A stretch of 64,000 nucleotides of DNA. Origin: an uncultured Prevotella sp. (lineage in GTDB: Bacteria; Bacteroidota; Bacteroidia; Bacteroidales; Bacteroidaceae). The notes under the pieces were generated by a model. That model saw nothing but the letters and a program-made list of their open reading frames with translations, did no database searches and was not told the DNA's origin. The stretch is taken from positions 119,966-183,965 of the forward strand of contig CAJODL010000007.1 of assembly GCA_905233165.1 (NCBI GenBank), read 5' to 3'. Position 1 is the first letter of the stretch. The number at the start of each line of letters is the position of its first letter. Position numbers and translations under genes: made by a program. This document shows, piece after piece, positions 31,062-40,398 of the stretch.

Positions 31062-32387
31062 ATGACCACAGACAAGTTTATCATAGAAGGAGGATGCAGG
31101 CTGAAGGGTGACATTACACCACAAGGAGCCAAAAACGAGGCTTTACAGGTAATATGTGCCACCCTGCTGACCAGTGAGCCTGTCACTATAAGCAATATTC
31201 CAGACATCCTTGACGTCAATAACCTCATCAAGCTACTAAAGTCCGTCGGAGTAAAAGTAAAGGGGCACAACCTCAAAGACTCACAAAAAAGGACATACAC
31301 ATTTCAGGCAGACAAACTGGACCTTAATTACCTTGCCTCCGACGAATTTGTGAAGAAATGTGCGCAACTGAGGGGCTCTGTGATGATGATTGGTCCATTG
31401 CTTGGCAGATTTGGAAGAGCGACTATTGCCAAACCAGGAGGAGACAAAATCGGCCGTCGCCGTCTTGACACTCATTTTATGGGTTTCAAGGCCTTGGGGG
31501 CATCATACACCAAAGTAAAAGGACGTGATGTCTTTGAGATAAAGGCAAAAAAACTCAAAGGATGCTATATGTTGCTTGACGAAGCCTCCGTAACAGGTAC
31601 TGCAAATATAATCATGGCAGCAGTATTGGCAGAAGGCACAACGACAATATACAACGCTGCTTGCGAGCCATACATACAACAACTTTGCCACATGCTGAAC
31701 AGAATGGGAGCAACGATAAGTGGCATAGGAAGTAATCTGCTGACTATCGTAGGTGTAGATTCTTTGAAAGGAACAGAACACAGATTGCTGCCCGATATGA
31801 TTGAAGTCGGTTCTTTCATCGCAATGGCAGCAATGGTTGGTGACGGAATACGCATCAAGGAGGCTTCGATAAAGAACCTCGGCATCATTCCTGACACTTT
31901 CCGCAGACTTGGCATCACCGTTGAGGAGGATGGTGACGACCTCTACGTCCCCAAGCATGAGAAATACCAAATTAACTCGTTCATCGACGGCACCATAATG
32001 ACCATCAGTGATGCCCCTTGGCCAGGTCTGACACCAGACTTGCTTAGTGTATTACTCGTGGTGGCTACACAAGCAGAGGGTAGCGTACTATTCCATCAAA
32101 AGATGTTTGAAAGCAGATTGTTCTTTGTAGATAAACTTATTGACATGAATGCCCAGATAATACTTTGCGACCCACATAGAGCTGTCGTCATTGGGCATAA
32201 CCATAGCAGAAGTTTAAAAGCAGCACGCATGTCCAGTCCCGACATTCGTGCTGGAATTGCGTTGCTGATAGCAGCCTTGTCTGCTGACGGAACATCTGAG
32301 ATAAGCAACATAGCACAGATAGACAGGGGATATGAGAATATCGAAGGACGTCTTAACGCGTTAGGAGCAAAAATACGAAGAAACTGA
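31062..32387 (+). CDS. murA: UDP-N-acetylglucosamine 1-carboxyvinyltransferase with Asp in place of the catalytic Cys
   Basis: 441 aa, first committed step of peptidoglycan synthesis: it transfers enolpyruvate from PEP to UDP-GlcNAc. GAKNEALQVI near residue 22 and DMIEVGSF mid-protein are family blocks. The active-site loop reads KPGGDKIGRRRLDTH, so the residue matching E. coli Cys115 is Asp128. In other bacteria this change keeps activity and blocks covalent attack by fosfomycin. The gap before it is filled by 7-bp repeats. Confidence 0.94.
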   Translation: MTTDKFIIEGGCRLKGDITPQGAKNEALQVICATLLTSEPVTISNIPDILDVNNLIKLLKSVGVKVKGHNLKDSQKRTYTFQADKLDLNYLASDEFVKKCAQLRGSVMMIGPLLGRFGRATIAKPGGDKIGRRRLDTHFMGFKALGASYTKVKGRDVFEIKAKKLKGCYMLLDEASVTGTANIIMAAVLAEGTTTIYNAACEPYIQQLCHMLNRMGATISGIGSNLLTIVGVDSLKGTEHRLLPDMIEVGSFIAMAAMVGDGIRIKEASIKNLGIIPDTFRRLGITVEEDGDDLYVPKHEKYQINSFIDGTIMTISDAPWPGLTPDLLSVLLVVATQAEGSVLFHQKMFESRLFFVDKLIDMNAQIILCDPHRAVVIGHNHSRSLKAARMSSPDIRAGIALLIAALSADGTSEISNIAQIDRGYENIEGRLNALGAKIRRN

Positions 32388-32402
32388 CAAACAGAAGAAG
32401 CG

Positions 32403-32906
32403 GTGATAAAGGCAGACGACGTATATAGAATCGGACGATTAGGTAAAGCGCATGGCATAAAAGGCGAGATAACAATGCAGGTTGAAGACGACGTCTTTGA
32501 CCGTGCAGACGCTGATTACCTTGTCTTGGAGCTGGATAATATCATGGTACCTTTCTTCATTGAGGAATATTACTTCAAAACCGACACAACCGCTTTGATA
32601 AAATTTGAAGGTATTGATACCCTTGAGAGAGCAAAAGAATTTGCCAACGTCAATGTCTATTTCCCCCGCAACATAGCAGACAACAATATCAAGTCAGAAC
32701 AAGAGACACTCTCCTACCCCATGTTAGTGGGATTTCAGGTGAATGATATCGGGAAAATAGCATGTATAGACCACCAGACAGAAAACATAATGTTTGAATT
32801 GGAAGATGGTACATTGATACCTGCATCAGAAGAACTGATAGAAGACATAGATGTACCGAACAAACAAATAAAAATGACAATCCCAGAAGGATTGCTTGAT
32901 ATATAA
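32403..32906 (+). CDS. rimM: Ribosome maturation factor RimM
   Basis: 167 aa with a GTG start at 32403. RIGRLGKAHGIKGEI is the family signature of the N-terminal barrel, and the PRC-barrel half ends EDGTLIPASEELIEDIDVPNKQI. Helps 30S subunit assembly. Lies between murA and dxr in the conserved Bacteroidales order. Confidence 0.9.
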   Translation: MIKADDVYRIGRLGKAHGIKGEITMQVEDDVFDRADADYLVLELDNIMVPFFIEEYYFKTDTTALIKFEGIDTLERAKEFANVNVYFPRNIADNNIKSEQETLSYPMLVGFQVNDIGKIACIDHQTENIMFELEDGTLIPASEELIEDIDVPNKQIKMTIPEGLLDI

Positions 32907-32916
32907 AACAATTAGA

Positions 32917-34092
32917 ATGACAAAACAAGAAATATGCATATTAGGCTCTACAGGTTCCATCGGCACGCAGGCGTTAGAGGTAATCTCTGAACATAGCGAC
33001 CGCTTTGAAGCCTATTGCCTTACTGCTAACAACAAAATAGAATTGCTTGCAGAACAGGCACGCAAATACAAACCAGCTTGCGTAGTCATTGCTAACGAGG
33101 ACAGATATGAAGAATTGAAAGCATTGCTCGACGACTGTCCTGACATAAAAGTCTATGCAGGAGCACAAGCTTTGTGTGAAGTAGTTCAGGCTGAACCGAT
33201 AGATATGGTTCTAACTGCAATGGTAGGATTTGCAGGATTAGCACCAACAATTGCAGCGATCAAAGCAAGAAAAAAAATCTGCTTAGCTAACAAAGAAACT
33301 CTTGTCGTTGCAGGAGACCTTATCAACGACCTCATACAAGAATATTCTACCCCAAGAGGTGGAGTGCGTGGGGCTTCAATAATACCTGTTGACTCTGAGC
33401 ATAGCGCTATCTTCCAAAGCATCGTGGGAGAAAGCGGTAACGAAATAGAAAAGATACTGCTGACAGCATCGGGAGGTCCTTTCCGTCTCAAAACTCTTGA
33501 CGAGATGAAGACTATGACAGCAGCTGATGCCCTAAAGCACCCCACATGGGATATGGGAGCAAAAATTACCATAGATTCTGCCTCAATGATGAACAAAGGA
33601 TTTGAGGTTATAGAAGCAAAATGGCTATTTGGAGTAGATGCAGACAAAATACAAGTCCTTGTACACCCACAAAGCATTGTACATAGTGCTGTTCAGTTTA
33701 AAGACGGAGCAATAAAAGCACAATTAGGAGTACCAGATATGCGTCTGCCAATACAATATGCTTTCACATATCCCGACAGACTGAGCATGAGCGGAGACAG
33801 GCTGGATTTTTTTAAGCAACCACTGGAATTCTTTGAGCCAGACCTTAAGAAATTTAAATGTCTTGCGCTTGCCTTTGAAGCAATCAGGAGGGGTGGCAAC
33901 GCTTGTTGTGTAGTCAATGCTGCCAACGAAATAGTAAATCTTGCATTCAGACAGGGGCGTATCGGTTTTCTTGATATGGGAGACATTATCGAAAAGACTT
34001 TGGAAAGAGCAACAGTAATAAAGAAACCAACATACGAAGATTATATTAACAGTGATAACGAAGCTAGAAAGATAGCAACAGAATTATTATGA
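32917..34092 (+). CDS. dxr: 1-deoxy-D-xylulose-5-phosphate reductoisomerase
   Basis: 391 aa. MEP pathway enzyme making 2-C-methylerythritol 4-phosphate. NADPH loop GSTGSIGTQALE, LANKETLVVAG, metal ligands in PVDSEHSA, and MNKGFEVIEAKWLF plus VHPQSIVHS are all present. I choose the ATG at 32917 because the longer frame runs into rimM. The TGA stop overlaps the rseP start. Confidence 0.95.
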   Translation: MTKQEICILGSTGSIGTQALEVISEHSDRFEAYCLTANNKIELLAEQARKYKPACVVIANEDRYEELKALLDDCPDIKVYAGAQALCEVVQAEPIDMVLTAMVGFAGLAPTIAAIKARKKICLANKETLVVAGDLINDLIQEYSTPRGGVRGASIIPVDSEHSAIFQSIVGESGNEIEKILLTASGGPFRLKTLDEMKTMTAADALKHPTWDMGAKITIDSASMMNKGFEVIEAKWLFGVDADKIQVLVHPQSIVHSAVQFKDGAIKAQLGVPDMRLPIQYAFTYPDRLSMSGDRLDFFKQPLEFFEPDLKKFKCLALAFEAIRRGGNACCVVNAANEIVNLAFRQGRIGFLDMGDIIEKTLERATVIKKPTYEDYINSDNEARKIATELL

Positions 34093-35540
34093 TGAGTCCT
34101 TTTTTAATTAAGACACTTGAATTCATTCTCGCAATCACCATCCTCGTGGCTCTACACGAAGGAGGACATTTCTTTTTCTCAAAACTTTTTGGCGTCAGAG
34201 TAAATAAATTTTATGTTTTCTTTGATTATAAGTTCAAGCTCTTCTCAACAAAGTTTGGTTGGTGGAGAAAGCTACGCGGTCTGCCTCCTGCAAAGAAAAA
34301 AGAAGATGGAACTTACGAATATGAAGGAACAGAATATGGTATTGGATGGATACCCCTTGGCGGTTATTGCCAGATTGAGGGTATGATAGACGAGACACAA
34401 CATGATGTGAACAAGTTGCAAGAGCCGGCACAACCATGGGAATTCAGAAGCAAGCCTTGCTGGCAAAGACTGCTCATAATGATAGGTGGCGTATTGGTGA
34501 ACTTTCTCCTTGCCTTGGTAATATATTGCGCAGTATTCTTCGCATGGGGTGAAGACTATATTGCAGTAAAGGATATGCCATACGGCATGAAATTCAACGA
34601 GGATGCCAAAGCAATAGGCTTCAAGGACAATGATATTTTGACGGGATGCACCGATGCCGACGGGAAAACAATAGAATTCCGTGAGTTTGGTGCACAACTG
34701 TTTAGGGATATCGCTGCAGCAAAATCTGTAAATGTAATACGCAATGGTAAGAAAATAGAAGTTGCGACACCTGGCAATCTATCTCTGTTGGAAATGCTGA
34801 AAACAGATCCGGTATTCTGCAGACCGTTTGTTCCGGCTGAGGTTGACACTATTTTGGCAGGCACTCCAGCAGCAAAAGTCGGTTTGAAGAAGGGTGATAA
34901 GATTGTCTCGCTTGGCGGAAAACCTATTGATTCTTGGAACACATTCACCTATGAAACAGGACGCATGACGGACATGCTTACTGATTGCAATACTAAAGCA
35001 GACTCAATAAAGGTTCTCACAAAGCAGATTGTTTATCAACGCGGAACAACAACAGATACGGTCAATGTGACATTCGACAACGAAGTAAAGTTAGGTGTCG
35101 GTATGACAACTATTGCAAAATATGCAAACATAACACATATTGAACATGACATCCTATCATGTATTCCTGCAGGATGTGGCTATGCAATAGATATGTTAGG
35201 CGGCTATGTCAGTGACCTGAAATATGTAGCCACAAAAGAGGGTGCCAAGAGCCTTGGCGGATTCGGAGCCATCGGAAGCATGTTCCCTCCTGTGTGGGAT
35301 TGGTACATGTTCTGGATGATGACTGCTTTCTTGAGTATCATACTCGCATTTATGAACATCCTGCCAATACCTGCTCTTGACGGAGGACATGTTATGTTCC
35401 TGCTTTATGAGATGATTTTCCGCAGAAAACCAGGACTGAAATTCATGCTGAGAGCAGAATATGTTGGCATGGGAATACTGCTTTTACTGATGGTTGTAGC
35501 AAATCTAAACGACATATTGAGATGGTTGGGAATGATGTAA
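34089..35540 (+). CDS. rseP: Site-2 intramembrane metalloprotease RseP-like
   Basis: 483 aa M50 protease of the inner membrane. The zinc motif HEGGH is at residues 23-27 in the first span and the LDGGH-type third ligand is in the C-terminal spans. Between them lies a PDZ region (AAKVGLKKGDKIVSLGGK, a carboxylate-binding loop). It trims anti-sigma factors and leftover signal peptides. Overlaps dxr by four bases and gmk by 19. Confidence 0.93.
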   Translation: MMSPFLIKTLEFILAITILVALHEGGHFFFSKLFGVRVNKFYVFFDYKFKLFSTKFGWWRKLRGLPPAKKKEDGTYEYEGTEYGIGWIPLGGYCQIEGMIDETQHDVNKLQEPAQPWEFRSKPCWQRLLIMIGGVLVNFLLALVIYCAVFFAWGEDYIAVKDMPYGMKFNEDAKAIGFKDNDILTGCTDADGKTIEFREFGAQLFRDIAAAKSVNVIRNGKKIEVATPGNLSLLEMLKTDPVFCRPFVPAEVDTILAGTPAAKVGLKKGDKIVSLGGKPIDSWNTFTYETGRMTDMLTDCNTKADSIKVLTKQIVYQRGTTTDTVNVTFDNEVKLGVGMTTIAKYANITHIEHDILSCIPAGCGYAIDMLGGYVSDLKYVATKEGAKSLGGFGAIGSMFPPVWDWYMFWMMTAFLSIILAFMNILPIPALDGGHVMFLLYEMIFRRKPGLKFMLRAEYVGMGILLLLMVVANLNDILRWLGMM

Positions 35541-36118
35541 AGACGCCTCAAAGAGGCAAGTTATTGATTTTCTCTGCTCCAAGCGGTAGCGGAAAATCCA
35601 CCATTATCAACTGGTTGATGGAAGAACATCCTGAGTTGAACATGAAGTTCAGCATCTCTTGCACCTCCCGCCCACCACGTGGAAAGGAGCAGGATGGTGT
35701 GGAATATTTCTTTATCTCCCCAGAAGAATTCCGCAAGAAGATTGCTGATGACGAGTTCGTGGAATATGAAGAGGTATATGCTGACCGCTACTACGGCACG
35801 CTGAAGAGTCAAGTGGAGAAGCAACTGGAAAACGGAGAGAACGTCGTCTTTGACGTTGACGTGCATGGAGCAATGAATATCAAGAAAGCATATGGCAGCC
35901 AAGCATTGAGTCTCTTCATTCAGCCCCCGTCGATAGAAGAACTGCGCAAACGCCTCACAGGCAGAGCCACCGAAGCCCAAGAGGAAATAGAAAAGAGAAT
36001 AGGCAGAGCAGAATACGAACTCACTTTCGCAGACAGATTCGATACCATAATCATCAACGATGATTTAAATGAAGCAAAAGAAGAAACATTGAAAATTATA
36101 CAGGCATTTTTCAAGTAA
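35522..36118 (+). CDS. gmk: Guanylate kinase
   Basis: 198 aa. P-loop FSAPSGSGKST, SCTSRPPRGKEQDGVEYFF with the GMP-binding residues, and RIGRAEYEL near the C-terminus. The start lies inside rseP and no later Met fits, so a 19-base overlap is likely real. Converts GMP to GDP. Confidence 0.94.
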   Translation: MVGNDVKTPQRGKLLIFSAPSGSGKSTIINWLMEEHPELNMKFSISCTSRPPRGKEQDGVEYFFISPEEFRKKIADDEFVEYEEVYADRYYGTLKSQVEKQLENGENVVFDVDVHGAMNIKKAYGSQALSLFIQPPSIEELRKRLTGRATEAQEEIEKRIGRAEYELTFADRFDTIIINDDLNEAKEETLKIIQAFFK

Positions 36119-36122
36119 CAAA

Positions 36123-37103
36123 ATGAAAAAAATAACAATTCTTCTACCTGCATACAACGAAGAACCATCCTTTCCTCTGATTAAAGAAAGTATGGAGAAA
36201 GTACTTAGGGATAATCCTATATACGAATGGGAATTTCTGTTTATAAATGATGGCAGCACCGACAATACATTACAACAAATTATTCGCCTACGCAACGAGG
36301 ATTCTCATTATAGTTATATTGATCTCTCACGTAACTATGGTAAAGAAATTGCTATGATGGCAGGATTTGACAATGTATCAAGTGATGCTGTTATAATCAT
36401 GGATGCTGATATGCAACATCCAGTAGATGTCATTCCTGAAATGATAAAATGGTGGGAACAGGGATATGATGATGTTTATGCAGAGCGTGAAAATTCTAAT
36501 GAAACATGGTTCAAAAAAAAGTCTTCACAATGGTATTATAAGTTATTGCAGAGTTTAACACGAGTACCTATTCAGAAAAACACCGGAGATTTTCGACTTC
36601 TTGATCGTTCATGCATAGAAGCACTCAAGCAGATGCGTGAAACAGAACGCAATACAAAAGGCATGTATTCATGGATAGGTTTTCATAAAAAAGGCATAAA
36701 ATATAAACAAAAAGAGCGCGAAGAAGGAAAAACGAAATGGAGTATCTGGGGATTGATAAATCTAGCGCTCAATGGTATCATGAGCTACACCATTGCCCCA
36801 TTGCGCATAGTTTCAGTCATTGGAACATTCGTGTCACTCGTAGCATTTACTTACCTAGTATATATATTGATTACAACATTGATTTATGGAGATCCAGTAG
36901 CAGGATATCCAACTATCATGGTAACTATATTATTTTTAGGGGGAATACAATTATTAGGTATAGGAATTGTTGGCGAATATCTTGGACGTGTTTTCAATGA
37001 AGTTAAAAGAAGACCTGGATATTTTATTAACAAAATCGATCAAGGAACTAGTCACACGAAAGAAGATAAAAATGAAAAGGCCAACAATACTGCTAAGTTT
37101 TGA
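36123..37103 (+). CDS. GT2 glycosyltransferase, GtrB/DPM1-like, two membrane spans
   Basis: 326 aa. GT-A domain with LLPAYNEE, FINDGSTDN and the metal-binding DADMQHP, then NTGDFRLLDR. Two C-terminal membrane spans follow (about residues 230-300) and a GEYLGRVFNEVKRRPGY ending typical of enzymes that load a sugar onto undecaprenyl phosphate. Begins the surface-glycan region and overlaps the deacetylase gene by 32 bases. Confidence 0.87.
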   Translation: MKKITILLPAYNEEPSFPLIKESMEKVLRDNPIYEWEFLFINDGSTDNTLQQIIRLRNEDSHYSYIDLSRNYGKEIAMMAGFDNVSSDAVIIMDADMQHPVDVIPEMIKWWEQGYDDVYAERENSNETWFKKKSSQWYYKLLQSLTRVPIQKNTGDFRLLDRSCIEALKQMRETERNTKGMYSWIGFHKKGIKYKQKEREEGKTKWSIWGLINLALNGIMSYTIAPLRIVSVIGTFVSLVAFTYLVYILITTLIYGDPVAGYPTIMVTILFLGGIQLLGIGIVGEYLGRVFNEVKRRPGYFINKIDQGTSHTKEDKNEKANNTAKF

Positions 37104-37878
37104 TACAGAGGAATTTGACGTACCACGTGAGCAGGGTGTTGACTATGACACCTTGAAGGAGGGTATGGAAGTATCAAAGTATGGTACTAACCGCATACTC
37201 GACTGCTTGGAGGAATGTGGAGTCAGGGGAACTTTCTTCTGTACGACAAACTTTGCTACACATGCTCCGGAAGTGATGCAACGCATAATCAATGGAGGTC
37301 ACGAAGTTGCTGCTCACGGATGTGACCATTGGAATCCTAAAGAGGATGACGTAATAAACTCCAAACACATTCTCGAAGACATCACAGGGCAAACAGTCAG
37401 AGGATACAGACAGCCCAGAATGTTTAAGGTTGACATAGCAGAGCAAGCACGACAAGGGTACATCTATAATGCAAGTTTGAACCCTGCTTTTATTCCTGGA
37501 CGTTATATGCATCTCACAACGCCACGCACATATTTTATGGAAAAGGGAGTATTGCAGATACCTGCATCCGTTTCACCCATATTACGTATTCCAATGTTTT
37601 GGCTATCACTGCATAATTTTCCCTTGTGGCTATATAAAGCGCTGACATACCGAATACTGAAACACGACGGATATTTCAACACATATTTCCACCCGTGGGA
37701 ATTTTATCCACTCGGGGAGCATCCGGAGCTCAAGATGCCATATATCATAAAACACAATGCCGGGCAAGGAATGTATGACAGGTTAAAAGACCTCATACTT
37801 AGCCTCAAATCAAGAGGAGAAAAATTTGAGACATATAGAGAATTTGCAGAGAGGATATTAAAGAATGAAATCCATTAA
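37072..37878 (+). CDS. Polysaccharide deacetylase (NodB-type)
   Basis: 268 aa. The opening TILLSFDTEEFDVP has the catalytic Asp pair region, and the metal motif appears in HEVAAHGCDHW. Family members remove N-acetyl groups from amino sugars of surface glycans. No signal peptide is seen, so it may act in the cytosol or on a lipid-linked intermediate. I choose the ATG at 37072 over an upstream one inside the GT2 gene. Overlaps the next gene by 14 bases. Confidence 0.82.
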   Translation: MKRPTILLSFDTEEFDVPREQGVDYDTLKEGMEVSKYGTNRILDCLEECGVRGTFFCTTNFATHAPEVMQRIINGGHEVAAHGCDHWNPKEDDVINSKHILEDITGQTVRGYRQPRMFKVDIAEQARQGYIYNASLNPAFIPGRYMHLTTPRTYFMEKGVLQIPASVSPILRIPMFWLSLHNFPLWLYKALTYRILKHDGYFNTYFHPWEFYPLGEHPELKMPYIIKHNAGQGMYDRLKDLILSLKSRGEKFETYREFAERILKNEIH

Positions 37879-39718
37879 AACGTTCATAATAATCTTTGTC
37901 ATATGGACAATGGTGGGAGTAATCAGTAAGATTCCTTTCCTACTACTTTATTGTGATATCATAAGCAAAGACAGCCTGCTCGTCCTTTGGCATGGACTAA
38001 GATTAGATTTTGCTATTGCGGGGTATCTCACTCTCATTCCTGGAGTATTGCTGATATTACAAGAAGCGAAGAAAGGTACTTGGTATCGTTGGTTATGGAA
38101 ATTCTATTTCGCAATAATTTCTCTTCTATACTCTCTTGCAATTGTAGCTAATTTAGGATTATACAGATACTGGGGATTTCCGCTCGACAACACTCCCCTA
38201 CTCTATCTTAGGACATCACCTAAGGATGCTTTCGCAAGTATTCCTGTATGGCAGACCGTAGCATTATTGGCTATTATCATTCTTGTTGCATGGATAATCT
38301 ACAAAACTTTTATCAAAGTTGCCAAGCCATCAGAGTTAACCCATACACCAATACAGCGCCTATATTATGTCGTAGGATTACTCATTCTTACAGCAACAAT
38401 GATAATCCCAATACGTGGCGGATTCAGCACAGGAACGAATCATACCGGTTCCGTATATTTCTCACCCGACATTAAACTGAACCATGCAGCCGTTAATCCT
38501 GCATTCTGCTTCTTTGAGTCAATATCTCACCAGAAACAAGATTTATCAACGATGTACCGTTTCATGGACAACAAGGAGGCTGAGAAGATATTCCAAGGGA
38601 TGATAAAGACGACAAGTATTATGGGAGAGAGGAATGCGAAGAATGTACTCCTTATCATACTTGAGAGTTTTTCAGATTCAATCATGCACATTCCGGGTGC
38701 TACGCCGCAAATCAACAAGCTATCCACAGAAAGTCTTTACTTCCCCAATTTCTATGCTAATAGTACAAGAACAGACAGAGCATTAGCATCTATTCTAAGT
38801 GGAGTTCCTGCTCAACCCACGATGACCATTCTGGATGTTCCGCGTATCAGCAACAACCTGCCATCGCTTGCAAGTTCTCTTGCAAAACACGGATATAACA
38901 CCCACTTCTATTATGGAGGTGATACAGATTATAGCAATATGCAGTCGTATCTTGTGGCTACAGGCTTTCAGAAGATAACAAGCGAAACAGACTTCCCTGC
39001 CAAAGAACGAATATGCAAATGGGGAGCACCTGATGAATATGTATATAACAGGCTGCTCAATGATATAAAAGAAGAGACAGATGGAAAAGGGCAAAAGTGG
39101 TTCAAGGCAATCCTTACAGAAAGTAGCCACGAGCCGTTTGATGTACCATACAAAAGCAAGGATGCGAACATAGCCTCATCCGATGTGCTTAACGCATTTG
39201 CCTATTCCGACAAATGTCTCGGAGACTTTATCAACGAAATGAGGACTCTGCCATGTTGGGGCAATACGATAGTAGTCATCGTTGCAGACCACCTTGGGGC
39301 ATATCCAGAAGACATTGACAACTACAAGCAATGGAGATACCATATACCTTTTATTATATTAAATGCGGATACGGACATTGACGTCAACGTTATAGCTGGG
39401 CAGATAGACATTCCAGCTACAATACTAAGCATCCTCGGATATGACCACTGTGAATTCCTTTTCTCCAAAAACATGCGTGATGCTGATGCTCCTCATTTCG
39501 CTTTCTTCAGCTTCCCTGACGCAATGGGCATGGTAACAAATGAAGGTTTTATGATATATGACAACACCAGTAATCAACTGCAAGGAATACCCGAGTTAGA
39601 AAACATGTCAAAAGCATATTTACAAAAACTATACGACTATCTTTCAAAAATTCAAAAATATGAAAGCAATTATCCTCGCAGCCGGGATGGCATCCCGCCT
39701 CCGTCCACTAACAAATAA
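37865..39718 (+). CDS. LTA-synthase-like membrane phosphotransferase, copy 1
   Basis: 617 aa. Four or five N-terminal membrane spans (to about residue 190), then an external alkaline-phosphatase-superfamily domain: LLIILESFSDSI (metal), the nucleophile region NSTRTDRALASI with Thr rather than Cys or Ser of true sulfatases, ESSHEPFD and VADHLGAYP. Such enzymes move phosphoglycerol or phosphoethanolamine onto glycans or lipids. A clear paralog lies at 44890-46701 on the other strand. The end overlaps the following gene by 59 bases. Confidence 0.87.
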   Translation: MKSIKTFIIIFVIWTMVGVISKIPFLLLYCDIISKDSLLVLWHGLRLDFAIAGYLTLIPGVLLILQEAKKGTWYRWLWKFYFAIISLLYSLAIVANLGLYRYWGFPLDNTPLLYLRTSPKDAFASIPVWQTVALLAIIILVAWIIYKTFIKVAKPSELTHTPIQRLYYVVGLLILTATMIIPIRGGFSTGTNHTGSVYFSPDIKLNHAAVNPAFCFFESISHQKQDLSTMYRFMDNKEAEKIFQGMIKTTSIMGERNAKNVLLIILESFSDSIMHIPGATPQINKLSTESLYFPNFYANSTRTDRALASILSGVPAQPTMTILDVPRISNNLPSLASSLAKHGYNTHFYYGGDTDYSNMQSYLVATGFQKITSETDFPAKERICKWGAPDEYVYNRLLNDIKEETDGKGQKWFKAILTESSHEPFDVPYKSKDANIASSDVLNAFAYSDKCLGDFINEMRTLPCWGNTIVVIVADHLGAYPEDIDNYKQWRYHIPFIILNADTDIDVNVIAGQIDIPATILSILGYDHCEFLFSKNMRDADAPHFAFFSFPDAMGMVTNEGFMIYDNTSNQLQGIPELENMSKAYLQKLYDYLSKIQKYESNYPRSRDGIPPPSTNK

Positions 39719-40388
39719 CACTCCAAAATGTTTACTCAAAATTGGAGAACGTAGTTTGTTACAACGTTCTATTGATGCCCTGATAGGCAACGGTATCAAG
39801 GAAATAGTAATAGTAACAGGATATCTTCATAACCTAATTGAAGATTTCGTCAGGAAGCAATATCCCAGTGTAAACGTGTCATTTATCCATAATGACATAT
39901 ATGATTCCACAAACAATATCTACTCACTTTGGCTCGCACGCCCGAAAGCTGATGGTGAAGAAATATTACTCTTGGATAGTGACCTACTTTATGACCCTGA
40001 AATTATAACACGCATTCTCAGCACGAATGCAGAAAACGTTCTAACCCTCATACGCCATGATCTTGGAGAAGAGGAGATGAAAGTCGTTACTGATAGTAGC
40101 GTTATAATAGAAATCAGCAAGACATGTTCCCCTTCCGATGCCATCGGCGAAAGCCTTGGTATAGAAAAAATGGGAAAACCATACACGTCAGCATTGTACA
40201 AGGAATTAGAACCTATGATGAATCAGGAACATCTGGAGAATGTTTTCTATGAAAAAGCATTTGAACGTCTTATACCGAAAGGACACACATTCAAGATTCT
40301 TGATGTCACAGACCTGTTCTCTTGTGAATTAGATACTGTAGAAGACTACCAGAATGCGAAAGAGAAAATACCGACTACCCTATACTAA
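39660..40388 (+). CDS. Sugar/alcohol-phosphate nucleotidyltransferase, LicC-like
   Basis: 242 aa. Nucleotidyltransferase signature AIILAAGMASRLRPLT, KCLLKIGERSLL, and the metal-binding LLLDSDLLYD. The NDIYDSTNNIYSLW segment resembles CTP:phosphocholine cytidylyltransferases (LicC). It could make the activated alcohol phosphate used by the neighbouring phosphotransferase. The substrate cannot be read from sequence. The start lies 59 bases inside the preceding gene. Confidence 0.75.
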   Translation: MKAIILAAGMASRLRPLTNNTPKCLLKIGERSLLQRSIDALIGNGIKEIVIVTGYLHNLIEDFVRKQYPSVNVSFIHNDIYDSTNNIYSLWLARPKADGEEILLLDSDLLYDPEIITRILSTNAENVLTLIRHDLGEEEMKVVTDSSVIIEISKTCSPSDAIGESLGIEKMGKPYTSALYKELEPMMNQEHLENVFYEKAFERLIPKGHTFKILDVTDLFSCELDTVEDYQNAKEKIPTTLY

Positions 40389-40398
40389 AGGAATCCCT

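Noticed and set aside
37865..39718. Substrate sulfatase for the neighbouring FGE-like domain
   Set aside because: The nucleophile region has Thr (TRTDR) and no C/S-x-P-x-R motif, so formylglycine maturation does not apply; the LTA-synthase type is preferred.
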